This document shows positions 23,210 to 33,615 of a stretch of DNA of 64,000 bases, one piece after another. A program made the position numbers and the translations under genes. Positions within the stretch are counted from its first letter, which is position 1. Every line of letters starts with the position of its first letter. The notes beneath the pieces were generated by a model. It saw only the letters and a program-made list of their open reading frames with translations. It ran no database searches and was not told the DNA's origin. The stretch is taken from assembly GCA_963920665.1 (NCBI GenBank), contig OY987272.1, forward strand, positions 1,245,001 through 1,309,000, written 5' to 3'. The DNA is from Straminergon stramineum. Its lineage: Eukaryota > Streptophyta > Bryopsida > Hypnales > Calliergonaceae.

Positions 23210-23269
23210 CGCCTCGGAGCTCTTGTTGTCACAAACGGTAATCTCAATTCCTACAGCAAAAGACCACAA

Positions 23270-23636
23270 CTGGTGGTGGTTTTGCTGCTGCTAATGTTTT
23301 CTTCTCCATGATTCATTGTTTTCTTGTTTCAACAAGAGTTTCGTACCCTACAAGTATCCATATCCAACTTTGCAATAGTTTGCTCCAGTCCTAAATTCTG
23401 AATCCGGACAAAGAAAGTTGCCTTATAACGGGCTCTTCCAAACGAGAAGAGCCTCTTTGTCGTTGTTCGTGACCACCGTTATGACGACGACAGGGGTATG
23501 TAAGTGTGAAGGGGTTTCAATTGTGGAGCTACTAAAACAATCTTTGAACGCAACACGGCGATGGCATTGATTATACGAATTGCGAACCCATCGTCTCCAG
23601 AGTGGAGATTGCAAGCGCCGTCGTCAAATTCCAAAA
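23270..23636 (-). other. Probable 5' part of the 7TM gene, exons unresolved
   Basis: The minus-strand frame over 23614-23423 is open, but no start codon plus donor could be joined in phase to the exon ending at 23024. A short ATG frame at about 23310 (MEKKTLAAAKPPPVVVFCC) closes after some 20 codons. The missing luminal N-terminus and signal peptide are expected in or near this region. Confidence 0.35.
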
Positions 23637-23889
23637 CCTATTATACGGGATTCTACACCCAATTGCTTGAGGTACTACAGCGCTTCGTCACCCTCAAAAT
23701 TAGCTTCACGAAAACCTGCAAGTACCCCTCTAACAGACCACAGTCCCCCGAGAACCCAAGCCTCCTATTACACGAAATTCTACACCCAATTGCTTGAGCG
23801 CCTCCAGCTCTTCGTCACCTTCAACATAAGTTTCACAAAAACCTGCAAGTACCCCTCTAACAGACCACAGTCCCCCTGCGTTTCCAGTT
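23637..23889 (-). repeat. 127-bp tandem duplication upstream of the 7TM gene
   Basis: Two copies with a 127-bp period share GATTCTACACCCAATTGCTTGAG, CTTCGTCACC and AACCTGCAAGTACCCCTC..CAGACCACAGTCCCCC. Small differences place the event as fairly recent. Confidence 0.8.
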
Positions 23890-23926
23890 TCCCCTCGGGA
23901 CTATCAAACCTCGTAATAAAATAATC

Positions 23927-23966
23927 ACACACACACTCACTCACTCACTCACTCACTCACTCACTC
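23927..23966. repeat. (ACTC)n microsatellite
   Basis: ACACACAC followed by about eight uninterrupted CACT units. Confidence 0.9.
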
Positions 23967-24069
23967 GTCTTTCAAGCGGATTTCATAGCAGATGTCATTC
24001 GGGAGGCTCTAGTAACTGACCGGCATCCATTCAACTACCGATATCAGTCAAATTCGCCACAACGAGACT

Positions 24070-24360
24070 AAACCCACACAACCCAACCAGCAGAAAGTAT
24101 GTGCTCTGTTCGTGCGCGATCAATTCCAACTCCCGAAACCAGATAATACGACCACAAAGAGACTAAACCCAAAAATCTTAACCTATGTAACCATGTACTC
24201 AGTCTGTGCGAGATGAATTTCACGAGAAAAACTCTCAATGCAACACAGAAGAAGCCAACAAAACCCACAAATCATAACCTATACAACCATGTGCTCTGTC
24301 TATGCGCGACCAATTCCACGAGAAAAAACTCTCAATTCAACACAGGTGAAGCCTGGCAAG
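24070..24360. repeat. Three degenerate copies of a ~110-bp unit
   Basis: The blocks ATGTGCTCTGT.C.TGCGCGA.CAATTCCA, GAGAAAAACTCTCAA..CAACACAG and AACCTAT..AACCATGT recur at about 24100, 24190 and 24290. Probably part of the promoter-proximal region of the 7TM gene. Confidence 0.6.
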
Positions 24361-26184
24361 TGACCCTTGAGCCCATCATTCCCGTGTACGAAACGTGATG
24401 ATGTGGCCAATGTGATGATCAGTGATAAATGATGATCCCCTTGGAGGTTGCCGTCGTGGATGGATCCCAGACTTTCCAGTCTCCATCTAATGATCGTCTA
24501 AGGGCACCTTCTACTATGATTGAGTGCATGTTGGTAGCTCCCTTGCTGCCACTTCAGCCTGACATTACATTACATTACCCCCATGGCCCCATTCTCCCAT
24601 ATCCCAGTTGATGCAGTCTTCTCTTCAGCCGTACACATGATTGCGTCTCTTCTACTTTTCCTGCCATTTTCGACTATTTCGTCGTTCTCCATTGCTCTGA
24701 GTTTGAATGAGCTACTGTATTGGAAACCTGAGTGTAAGCGGATATGGTGATGATGTCGTAGGGCTCCAGTCAGTCGGCACTTATTGGAAGTAAATTTAGC
24801 AACAATCATGCACCACTGCCAGTTCCCTTTTCTGCTACCAATTCAATCTGAGGTTGTTTTTTTGGGGGGGGCACAAATTCAATCGGTTTCCGCTTTCTGG
24901 TCAATGCAGTAGATACACTGTTGCAATTCTCTTCACCGTGCTGTTGATATCAGAATAAATTTTTGGGGTGACTCTTCGTCAAAAACCAACCTGGCCCAGC
25001 TGAACAAGAGTTTAGGAATTTCGTCTATTCCGTCCAAGACAGGTTCAGGGATTCGCCAAAATCTTGTCTTATTACAGTACACTATATGACCTAATTGAAT
25101 TTTTTTGGTTTCTTAAAGTTTAAAAATACCCCAAATAAGCGTGGTTCTCTTGCTCTTGATAGCCACATGAGCGATTCGTTAAACCCGAAAAGTTTAGTCT
25201 TCTTGAATATACATTCACCAATCTGCCAGTCGAGAAAATTGCAATGATCGCTCCCGAGTTAATGGAAGTAAATGTAACATCAATCATACACCATTGTCTG
25301 ACTCCCGTTTCCTCGACGAATACAATCTCCCCTCAATTTTCTGGTCAATTCATCAGTAGATACACTGTTGCAATTCTCTACACCTGGCTGTTGCGATCCA
25401 TTCAATCTTCCAGTAGATAAAATTGCACTCAATGCTCGCTACACAATGTACTGCAGTACTCCGTAACTTACACATTGAATTGACTGTTCTTACCCTGGCA
25501 ACGACTTGGATTCCAAGCTCAAATATAGAAACTTACTCAAGTACAAATAGGCCAGTCAATCTTAGAATTGCCTGTAACTTAGGATAGGATTTCTTCTTCT
25601 TTTTTTCTTCCTGTCGCGAACAATTTGGGAACAATTTGGGGTGAATTATTGCGTGAATTCTTCATTCTTGTTACTAACGCGCAACAACCGTGGACATTGT
25701 CATGACTCCGTCCGTCATTAGCATAATTTTAGTATGGGACCACTCACTCAGGCTTGATCCGCAGCAAGGCTGGGTCAATGCCAGCAGTTGGCCATGAAAT
25801 CAGGACGGACTTTCAGTGGATTTATTGTTATATTTTCTGTACACTTCCTTTGACACTTTTGGCCTACATTGGAAATCTTTCCGTGGATTGAAGATCATTA
25901 TTACGGCAATCAGTCTGTTGCTTCAGTTCGTGCGCTTGAATTTTGGAAGTTTGGTGCAATTGGGATGCGGGTGTGGAGCGAGCATGCAACTGAAGAGGAG
26001 TGTCAGAGACTGATGAGTGGGGGATTGAGAGGAAAGGAAGATACCGGGGTGGGTACCGGCACTTCCTCGACTGTGGTTGGCCCACGCTAACTTAAAGTTT
26101 TCTGCTCCACTTTTTCTTTTTCTTTTCTTGAAACACATGGACAATTTTGTCCTCCACTTTTCAAGACTTTGGTAGATGGCCACT
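24361..26184. other. Intergenic, with a dispersed duplicated block
   Basis: No supported gene. The blocks TGGAAGTAAAT.TA.CA.CAATCAT.CACCA and AGTAGATACACTGTTGCAATTCTCT occur at 24788-24933 and again at 25264-25383, so about 150 bp has been duplicated with a ~475-bp offset. Short frames around 25816-26090 are open on both strands and give no recognisable protein. Confidence 0.45.
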
Positions 26185-26440
26185 TTTTCTGCTCCTACTT
26201 AGGTGGGTACCCCCCAAAAAAACACCACTCTTGCTACTGTGACTATTATTAGAGTGGTGAAATGTTCATTGATTTTCTTGTTGGCAAGTCAAAAGAGATT
26301 CTAACGCACCAAAGAATGAGACATTTGGATAGCATATGCAAAAGTTAGGAAGGGTCAAAGTTTTTGGGGGGTAGATGTTTGAAAATCATTTCTTCAACAT
26401 AGGTACATATTGATTTTGGAGGTGTACATAGAGTGATGAT
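26185..26440 (+). repeat. Family B dispersed repeat, copy 1
   Basis: Begins near GGTGGGTACCCCCCAAA and continues through TGCTACTGTG, GATTTTCTTGTTGGCAAGT, CACCAAAGAATG..ACATTTGGATA, GCAAAAGTTAGGAAGGGTCA and CATTTCTTCAACATA. The same order occurs at 57905 (+) and inverted at 45195 and 54690. Confidence 0.8.
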
Positions 26441-28439
26441 GGTGATTTGGGGTTTGTGGCACATTTTGGAGGGGCCCACCATAAGTGGTGTCTAAACAAT
26501 GATTTTTCAGAAAGAAGAATGTCAATCCAAGCCTCAATGAAATGGGAAGAAATTCAATCCAAGACGTTATATTATTTTTTGACACTCACAGAATATTGTA
26601 TGAATTTTCAAAGTTGAAAGCATAGGACACCTACTCATATCACTAGACTCCTCTTAAATACACCATCTTGGAGGCAAGAAATGCTTCAACTCCTAGTGGT
26701 TGTCTCAATGATCTCTTCAATTTTCATTGGTTGCTCATAAAGCCTTGTGGCATTTGGAGGTGTAATATAGGATGGTTCTCATAACCTACATTCCATGAAA
26801 AAAAATAGATGTCAATATTAGAAAAATGGCACTTCCAAGTTTAGCTACCTTAATTTTATATATGATTGATCCAAGACTCTGCTTCTACTTCTTTCTATGA
26901 TGTTGGTGACAACCATTTGATGATTTTTGAGTTTAAAGATGTTCAAATTTCAAATGTCCATATATAAAATTTGATATTCAGAAATATTTTTGTAGGAGTG
27001 GGTTTGGGAAAGGAGAGTTAGTTGGTGATTTAACACATCTTAACATTCATGTGACTTCAAAGTTATAGAGTTTGAAAGGAAGAATGGTAGATGAAATCAT
27101 AGTGGCTTCACTATTTTATGGCTTTAGTCATCTTAAATTCATGTACGAAGATAATATTTTAGTAGCTTTCATCCACTTGGGGGGGAAGCGGTGTTTGAGT
27201 AAATAATAGTGGATATTCCTTCATTATTGTATTCTCTAACTTTTGAAAGAAGATGTTTAATTCTCAAGATTACCCTTGTAATGTATTTTGGCCACTCTAT
27301 ACTCTTGATGTGAATTTTAGCCATAAACATGACATTTTATGAATTTGAGTATAACAAATGAAATGAAGTTTATCAAATGACTGTAGTTTCTAATCCAATT
27401 GGAAAAATGGGAAAATTTGATATTTTATTGCAATTTGAACTTTTGTCCTATGACCTTAATTTGTTGGTTTTCTAACTTTAGAATGACACAACAACCTTGG
27501 TTTATACCATGATGTCATACACTATGATATGTGTACCTATATTGAAAAATTTAGATTTTTTGAGCATATTTTGTATTTTCTTCTCATTTTCCTTGAAAAG
27601 TAACAATAATTTCAAATTTTCACAAAAATGAATTGAATTTTACAAAACTTATAGATTTCATTTGATTTTATCTTTCAAAGAAAAAATATTAAAAATTCAT
27701 TCATATATGGTTGCAAGTGGGCAATAAATATACATAGTGAAGGACTATGAAGTTGGAATCCATGGTCACGGACCTATTCTTTCAGGGTTAATAAGCCCTC
27801 AAATATTAAGCCTCTTTTCCATAGTTGAGTTGAATTTAAAAAAGATATTTTTGATGGATAAAATTAAGATCATGAGAAAAAAATAAAGGTTGCCAAAACA
27901 CACAAAATGTTAGCTATCTTTTGTTGATTGCAACATAATTTTTTTTTTGTTACTTTTGTTAGTTTTGTATTTCCTCACATCCCCCTATGCAATTAAAGGT
28001 CTATAATTCCAAATATGAATTCAATTTGTTCATGTTTTATTATACTTGGTAAATAATAGTTTTTTCCATGTAACACAACATTTGGGATTTTTAGTCTTAC
28101 CATCTATTGTCCTTGAATTCCTACATTGAACTAGGTTTTCAAATATCGAGTCTAATTTTTTTTTCTCTATTTTTTCCTCTAAAAATAAATTTTATGTAGA
28201 TTTTTTCACCATTATTTTATAATGTTTTCAAATTTCAATCGATTTTTTTTCCAATTCCACCAGCTAGCAATGAACTAACCAACACTTCTCCCTAAACATT
28301 GGTGCAATACTTGTAACCTTCACAAGGATTCACTAAAAGGGGTTAAATATGGTACACCAAAAAGTGAAATTAGGTTGCCTTATCCCTCCAAAGTTACTTT
28401 TATCAACCATCAAAGTCAAAAAATAAATACTTCTACTAA
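26441..28439. other. AT-rich desert, no gene seen
   Basis: All six frames are short. Fragments resemble 31.4-31.9 kb (ATGAAGTTTA.C..., the TATTTTATTACAATTTGAA block), indicating yet another decayed dispersed repeat. Confidence 0.45.
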
Positions 28440-28990
28440 TATTTTCATTTGTACACATGGAGGTTCATGAGTTTGAATTATTATAAGGGAGGAAACCATT
28501 CGTAATCACTACCCCCTTTTGGCAATATAGATTACTCTCTTTCCACGCAAGAAGAGATGACAGTGATTAATTATAGCACAATTTCCCATGCAATTGTGGC
28601 ACATTGTGATTGTTTTACAACACTCCCAATTCTTGGGTGAATTTTGCAACTAGCCCTTGTGAGAAACATGAAGGTCTACATGACCACAGTAGGAGGAATA
28701 CGATCTTCCTCTAAAATATTCATAGTAATTATGTTTTGTGAAATAAAAATCTGGAAAATTATAGAAACCTTCTTAACTCTATTTTTGCACACTGGGAAAT
28801 CTCCCCCCAAAAAAACTTTCCCTCCAAGTAGGTGTAACCGCTTAAGTGGTTGGAAATGGGTTGCCTCCCTTACAACAATGCCTAATTCAAAAGTAGTTGC
28901 ATTCTTGTGCAATAGTAACAGTAAATATTTATATAGTGTCAAATGTCGAGAAATTAGTGTGGGGGCAACCTAATTTCACTATATAATATA
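28440..28990 (+). repeat. Family E dispersed repeat, copy 1
   Basis: Matches 33010-33300 in inverted orientation: GTACACATGGAGGTTCATGA, AATTCAAAAGTAGT.GCATTCTTG and TGTCGAGAAATTAGTGTGGGGGCAACC correspond to the reverse complement there. Confidence 0.65.
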
Positions 28991-29149
28991 GTGTAGCACG
29001 GGTGGGGAATACCTGCACTAATTGACGGGGTGTGAGGAGAAGGGGGCGCCAATTATTTGTTTGGCAGAGAGTGCCTAATAACTGAATGTGGGTGTGCGTG
29101 TCAGTCAGTCAGTGGTGTCAGTCTCACCATCTATTGTCCCATTTGCCTT

Positions 29150-29325
29150 TCTTTTTCTTTTCCTTTTTCTTTTTTTCTTTTTCTTTTTCTTTTTCCTACC
29201 GTACTGTATCCAATCTGAAGCTCATTCGCAGCAGTCTATCCCTAGAAGGACGGGCCCATCTTTTACCTCAAAATGAGGCTGTTTGTTTTGTTTTTTCGTT
29301 TGTTTTGTTTTGTTTTGTTTGTTTT
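29150..29325 (+). repeat. Pyrimidine tracts: CTTTTT-type and GTTTT-type microsatellites
   Basis: CTTTTTCTTTTC units run from about 29150 to 29196 and TTTGTTTTG units from 29281 to 29323. The open plus frames here simply translate these tracts. Confidence 0.8.
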
Positions 29326-29464
29326 TTACGGTGAGATCTCCTGAACCATGTGTCCTTCACTTGCATTTTTAGGTCGGAAGTTTATTAAACGACAAGGTCC
29401 TAAATGCATCCTCTATCTAGGAAGGAGTGACATGTTCCTTGTGATATCTATTATTGTCATTGAT

Positions 29465-29710
29465 GAGGTAGGTAGGCTTTGAAGGAATATGTTATGAACC
29501 CCTTATCTTTTGTACCGTTGGAAAATTCTCTCTGAAGAAGGTTGTACGGGCTTTGTTTTGTGACATTTGGACCTATACTGTGAAAGATATTGAATAATGG
29601 AATTTTTATGATTTAAAAATTTAGAAATTTTTTTATTTTTTATTTTTTTATCATACTCTAGAAATGGCACAAGGTACACTAGTGACCACTGATTTTAAGC
29701 CTCGTTGTCC
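29465..29710 (+). repeat. Family D dispersed repeat, copy 2
   Basis: Counterpart of 13745-14105, sharing CGTTGGAAAATTCTCTCTGA, GGCTTTGTTTTGTGACATTT, GGACCTATACTGTG and GGCACAAGGTACACTAGTGA. Confidence 0.65.
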
Positions 29711-32355
29711 ATCACCAACTCTATTTGTTGCCATTTTGCAACTGGATAGGAATGAAAGAATTCATATTTCTTTTTTAAAAAATAAAATTATATGTCTCCT
29801 ACAAGTCATAAAATTTTCAACTTTTTTGGGGGAAAATCTGAATTACTGTGAATTTTTTATGAAAGAAATGAAGAAAATTCATAGCAAATACAATATATAC
29901 TGGAAAAATCTGAAATTTTCACCTTAAATGTATAGTAGGCCCTGAAATCCCAAGAGTACTTTGAGGGGGACTCTTGAAAGTTAAGGTATTCTAAGTACCT
30001 ATGATTTCAATTTTTGGCAAGATTTTTTGAATTCTTTTTCAAGATAGAAAAATCAATTAGCTTTCCGGAAATGTCATTTTTTATTTCAATCAAAGCCCAA
30101 GCTTGGGCAAAAATTATGCTACAATAAGACCAAATGGGAAGGGCAAGCACGAGGAAAAACACAAAAATAGTTTTGAATTTTGTTTTTGAATTTTGTTTTT
30201 ATAGATTACATTTAGTCTATGTGGAAAGATTTGATTCATTCCATTCAGATAAGTAATGTGAAAGTTATGAAGCTTTTTGTTTTGTGGGCAACCTTATCAA
30301 ATTCTTGAAAAAAATAATATATTGGATTCATTTCTAAACTCAATTTTGACATTTACAAAAAAGAAATTGTACATGGTATAGTTTTTTTTCTAAAACAATC
30401 TCACCATTGGAATTAGTGTGCTTCAATTCCATCTTAGAGCTATTAACAATTTCATTTTTTTCCCTCTATCTCATATCTATTTCAACTTTAAAAAAATTTA
30501 AACAATGAAAATTATAGTTTTAAAAATTTTGTTTTATTTTCCAAACTCTCTACACAATTTTTCAGCATAAGAAACTGAAATTCACAATCTATAGTTCAAA
30601 AGTTTTAAGTTGAGAGGATTCAAAGTTTAAAATCTAGGCAGGTTGGGAACAAAAAAAATCGTTTTGTTCGTTTTAAATGCTTATATCTTGTGGTCAGTAT
30701 GGTCAAAGCTTTTGAAATTTCTTCCAAATATGAAGAGGTCAATTCCCCTTGGGCATGTGTATAGTGTATAACACCATGGTAGAAACCAAAGTTATTGTAT
30801 CACTCTAAACTGAAAAAATTAGTAAACCATGGTTTTAGGTCCAAAGTTCATATTGCTATAAAATATTGAAATATTGAAATATTTCAAAATTTTCAATTGG
30901 AGTAGAAAGTTCACTTTCATTTCATTAATTGGAATCAAATTCAGAAAATATATGTTTTATGAAGAAAATTCACATCAAGAATAAATAGCAAAAAATGGCT
31001 AAAATATATAACAAGGATGATCTATGGATTAAGCAACTTCTTCTTTTAAATGTCAATAATACCATAATGAGGGAATTTGCAGCACTATTCCTTGAAAATG
31101 TACTTCCAAAAAAATATTGGATGAATAAATGAATTTTTCCATCCTATTGGCTCATGTCAGTGAAGTCTTCCATCAGACACTTTGTGTCAACAATGTCCTT
31201 CTAGGGCTAGGATATAGATAAAATTAATCCTAAAAGAACAAGACCTATCAACAAAGTACTTTGCTAGAAATGATTTGATTTTTGGACCAACAAGTGCATT
31301 CTTTATTTCTACAACAATCTAGAAAATCATCCATTGGCCACTTTTAGGATACAACGTCTATATAGAATTAAACCCCTAAGCATGTCTAGAGTGGCTCTTG
31401 GATGATTTCAAATGCAAATTTTTAGACGAAAGACTAAGATTTTTCATCCAATAATTTTTGGGGGATTTCTTTGAATGTGTCTTCATTAGATGGTTGTACA
31501 AAATTCATCATATAGGGGTATTATTGATCTTTTTACAAAAGAAGATGCTAAAAGAATGAATGACTAAAGATACTCTTTTAGTGTATTGTGACAATTTGTA
31601 CATCCTTGCTCTTGATTTGAAATTTAGTCATTAAAATGACGTTTGTTGAATATGTGTCCAACTAGTGAAATGAAGTTTACTAAGTCTAGTTTCAATGATA
31701 AATTGAAATTTGGTACAATACTTGAAACTTCATATTTTATTACAATTTGAATTGTGGGCCTATAATCACAATGTATTGATTTTCTAATCATAGAATTACA
31801 AGAGATTTCAGTTTAAACTACAATGTTCGAAATTGTAATATGTAGCAATGCTGAAATTTTCAGATTTTCTTAGCATTTTTTTGAATTAGATGAGAATTTC
31901 TTTTACTTATTCTTCATAAATTCATAATAATTTCATATTTCCATTAAAAAGTTTGAAAATTTTACAAAGAGTGTAAGACATGTAGTTTCGTCTCTTAAAA
32001 TAAAAAAACTCATTCACATTTAATGAAGAAAACGAGGATACAGAGGAAAAATTATTGCAATAGAGAAATCATGAGGAACTTCAAGGCATGTAAACATGGT
32101 GCCATGATGGTGCATTGAAATGCAATTAAGATAATTTGGTGCCAACCTCCATACCAACCTAGTATGGATAAAATGACACTAAAATGACATGTATGCGGCC
32201 TTTAGTGTCAAAATGACACCAAAACAATCTGGCCCAACTTTTTTGATGATGCTCTTAAGGGGCATTGTTTAAGGGCTCAATTAATAAATTTGGTGTTTTT
32301 TTCTGTGATTTTTTTGTCATTATTCTTTTTGAGTAATTTTAATAGGTGAACAAAC
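29711..32355. other. AT-rich desert, no gene seen
   Basis: Includes a family C repeat copy (30200-30570). Nothing else but short AT-driven frames. Confidence 0.45.
30200..30570 (+). repeat. Family C dispersed repeat, partial copy
   Basis: Carries GATTCATTCCATT, AAGTTATGAAG..TTTGTGGGC, CTCAATTTTGACATT and AACAATTTC in the order seen at 39755 and 43785. It ends before the second half of those copies. Confidence 0.6.
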
Positions 32356-32580
32356 GGTGCTAGTATGTGAGCCCAAGAATGCGAGCTTGTGAAAATTGAG
32401 CCTACATTATAGGTACCTCACACTATAGAATATGTATGTATCATAAACACCTATAATATGAGTATTTGTAACATATATACCCTATAATCATAGATGATTT
32501 CTATGATATATACACCTATAACATAGGTGTGTAGTATTAGACTCATGAGCTCACACTCCTATGCTCACATAATAGCAACC
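32356..32580. mobile_element. Inverted-repeat element (family F, copy 2)
   Basis: Ends GGTGCTAGTATGTGAGC and GCTCACATAATAGCAACC are inverted copies of each other. Second-order symmetry continues inward (GAGCCTACATTATAGGTACC against CTATAACATAGGTGTGT). 225 bp, non-coding. About 85-90% alike by eye to the 56103 copy outside its microsatellite. Confidence 0.8.
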
Positions 32581-33009
32581 CTCCTTCCCAAGCTCAACCT
32601 TGCTTCAAATTTTCTTATGTGCTATGAGGATTGATTTTAAAAAGAAATCCTTGTTGTAAAGTTTACTTTCACATTTAAAAGAAACATATGTACTATATTC
32701 CATCACCTTTTGCTTGCTAGAACATTTTCAAGCACAAATTTAGGATTGATGATCCAATATTCATAGTGAAGGGATATGACCATAGTTCAAATTTATCTAA
32801 TCAAGTTGTTCGGCAATATTGAAATTTTGAAATTACTTATTATTTTGGATTTTAAAGGTTACAAATTCTATTGAATATTAATTCTAAGAAATTTTAATGA
32901 GAAATTTAGACAACATATCCTTCTAATGGACTTTCCATTATTGTATTGTATGGAAGTTGACAATATCAAAATTTCAAAAATGCCTTTTTGTAAAATCTAA
33001 ATGTGTGGA

Positions 33010-33300
33010 TGTTGTATTATAACTACAAAAAGTGGTGAGGGGGGGGGGAAATTCTATTGAAGGGGAGGAGGTTTGCATCCTCATAAGATATATTTAAAAT
33101 GATTGTGACAAATTAAAAGTAAGTTCTGATCACCTTAAAAGTGAGCTAGTTCTACAGATAATAGTGAATTTTGGTTGCCCCTCACTAATTTCTAGACATT
33201 TGAAACTTTATAAAATTTTACTGCAATTGTATGAGAATGCACTACTTTTGAATTACTTATTATTGTAACTAGGATTCATGAACCTCCATGTGTACAAATA
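33010..33300 (-). repeat. Family E dispersed repeat, copy 2 (inverted)
   Basis: Reverse complement of blocks at 28440-28990, including GGTTGCCCCTCACTAATTTC and CATGAACCTCCATGTGTAC. A G8 homopolymer-rich stretch (about 33040) lies at its edge. Confidence 0.6.
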
Positions 33301-33342
33301 GAAATATATGTAGAAAAATTTGTTGACTTTGATGACTTGTAG

Positions 33343-33615
33343 CATTAGGAAAATTCTGAGCTGTAAACAAGGCTGCCAGTATTAGATTTTCAGCCCCCCC
33401 GCAGTGCAAGTACCAAAAAAATAAAAATAAAAATTTTGAAAAAAAATATTTAAAAAAATTCAATCTGACGTGTCTCTGATGTGGCACTAGTAGTTCCACG
33501 TCAGATTCCAAAATTTTAAAAATAAAAAATATATTTTTATTTTTATTTTTTCTGTAATTGCACCACGGGAGTGCAAAATTCACAGCCTTATTTAGAGCTC
33601 AGAATTTTCCTAATG
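33343..33615. mobile_element. MITE-like element with ~35-bp terminal inverted repeats
   Basis: The left end CATTAGGAAAATTCTGAGCT continues GTAAACAAGGCTG. The right end, read in reverse, is CATTAGGAAAATTCTGAGCT then CTAAATAAGGCTG. The interior is A/T runs with a second short palindrome (TCTGACGTGTCTC..CCACGTCAGA, about 33463-33510). 273 bp, no coding capacity. The target-site duplication is not clear. Confidence 0.85.

Noticed and set aside
29086..29334. Plus-strand frames rich in Phe and Ser
   Set aside because: Direct translation of CTTTTT and GTTTT microsatellites.
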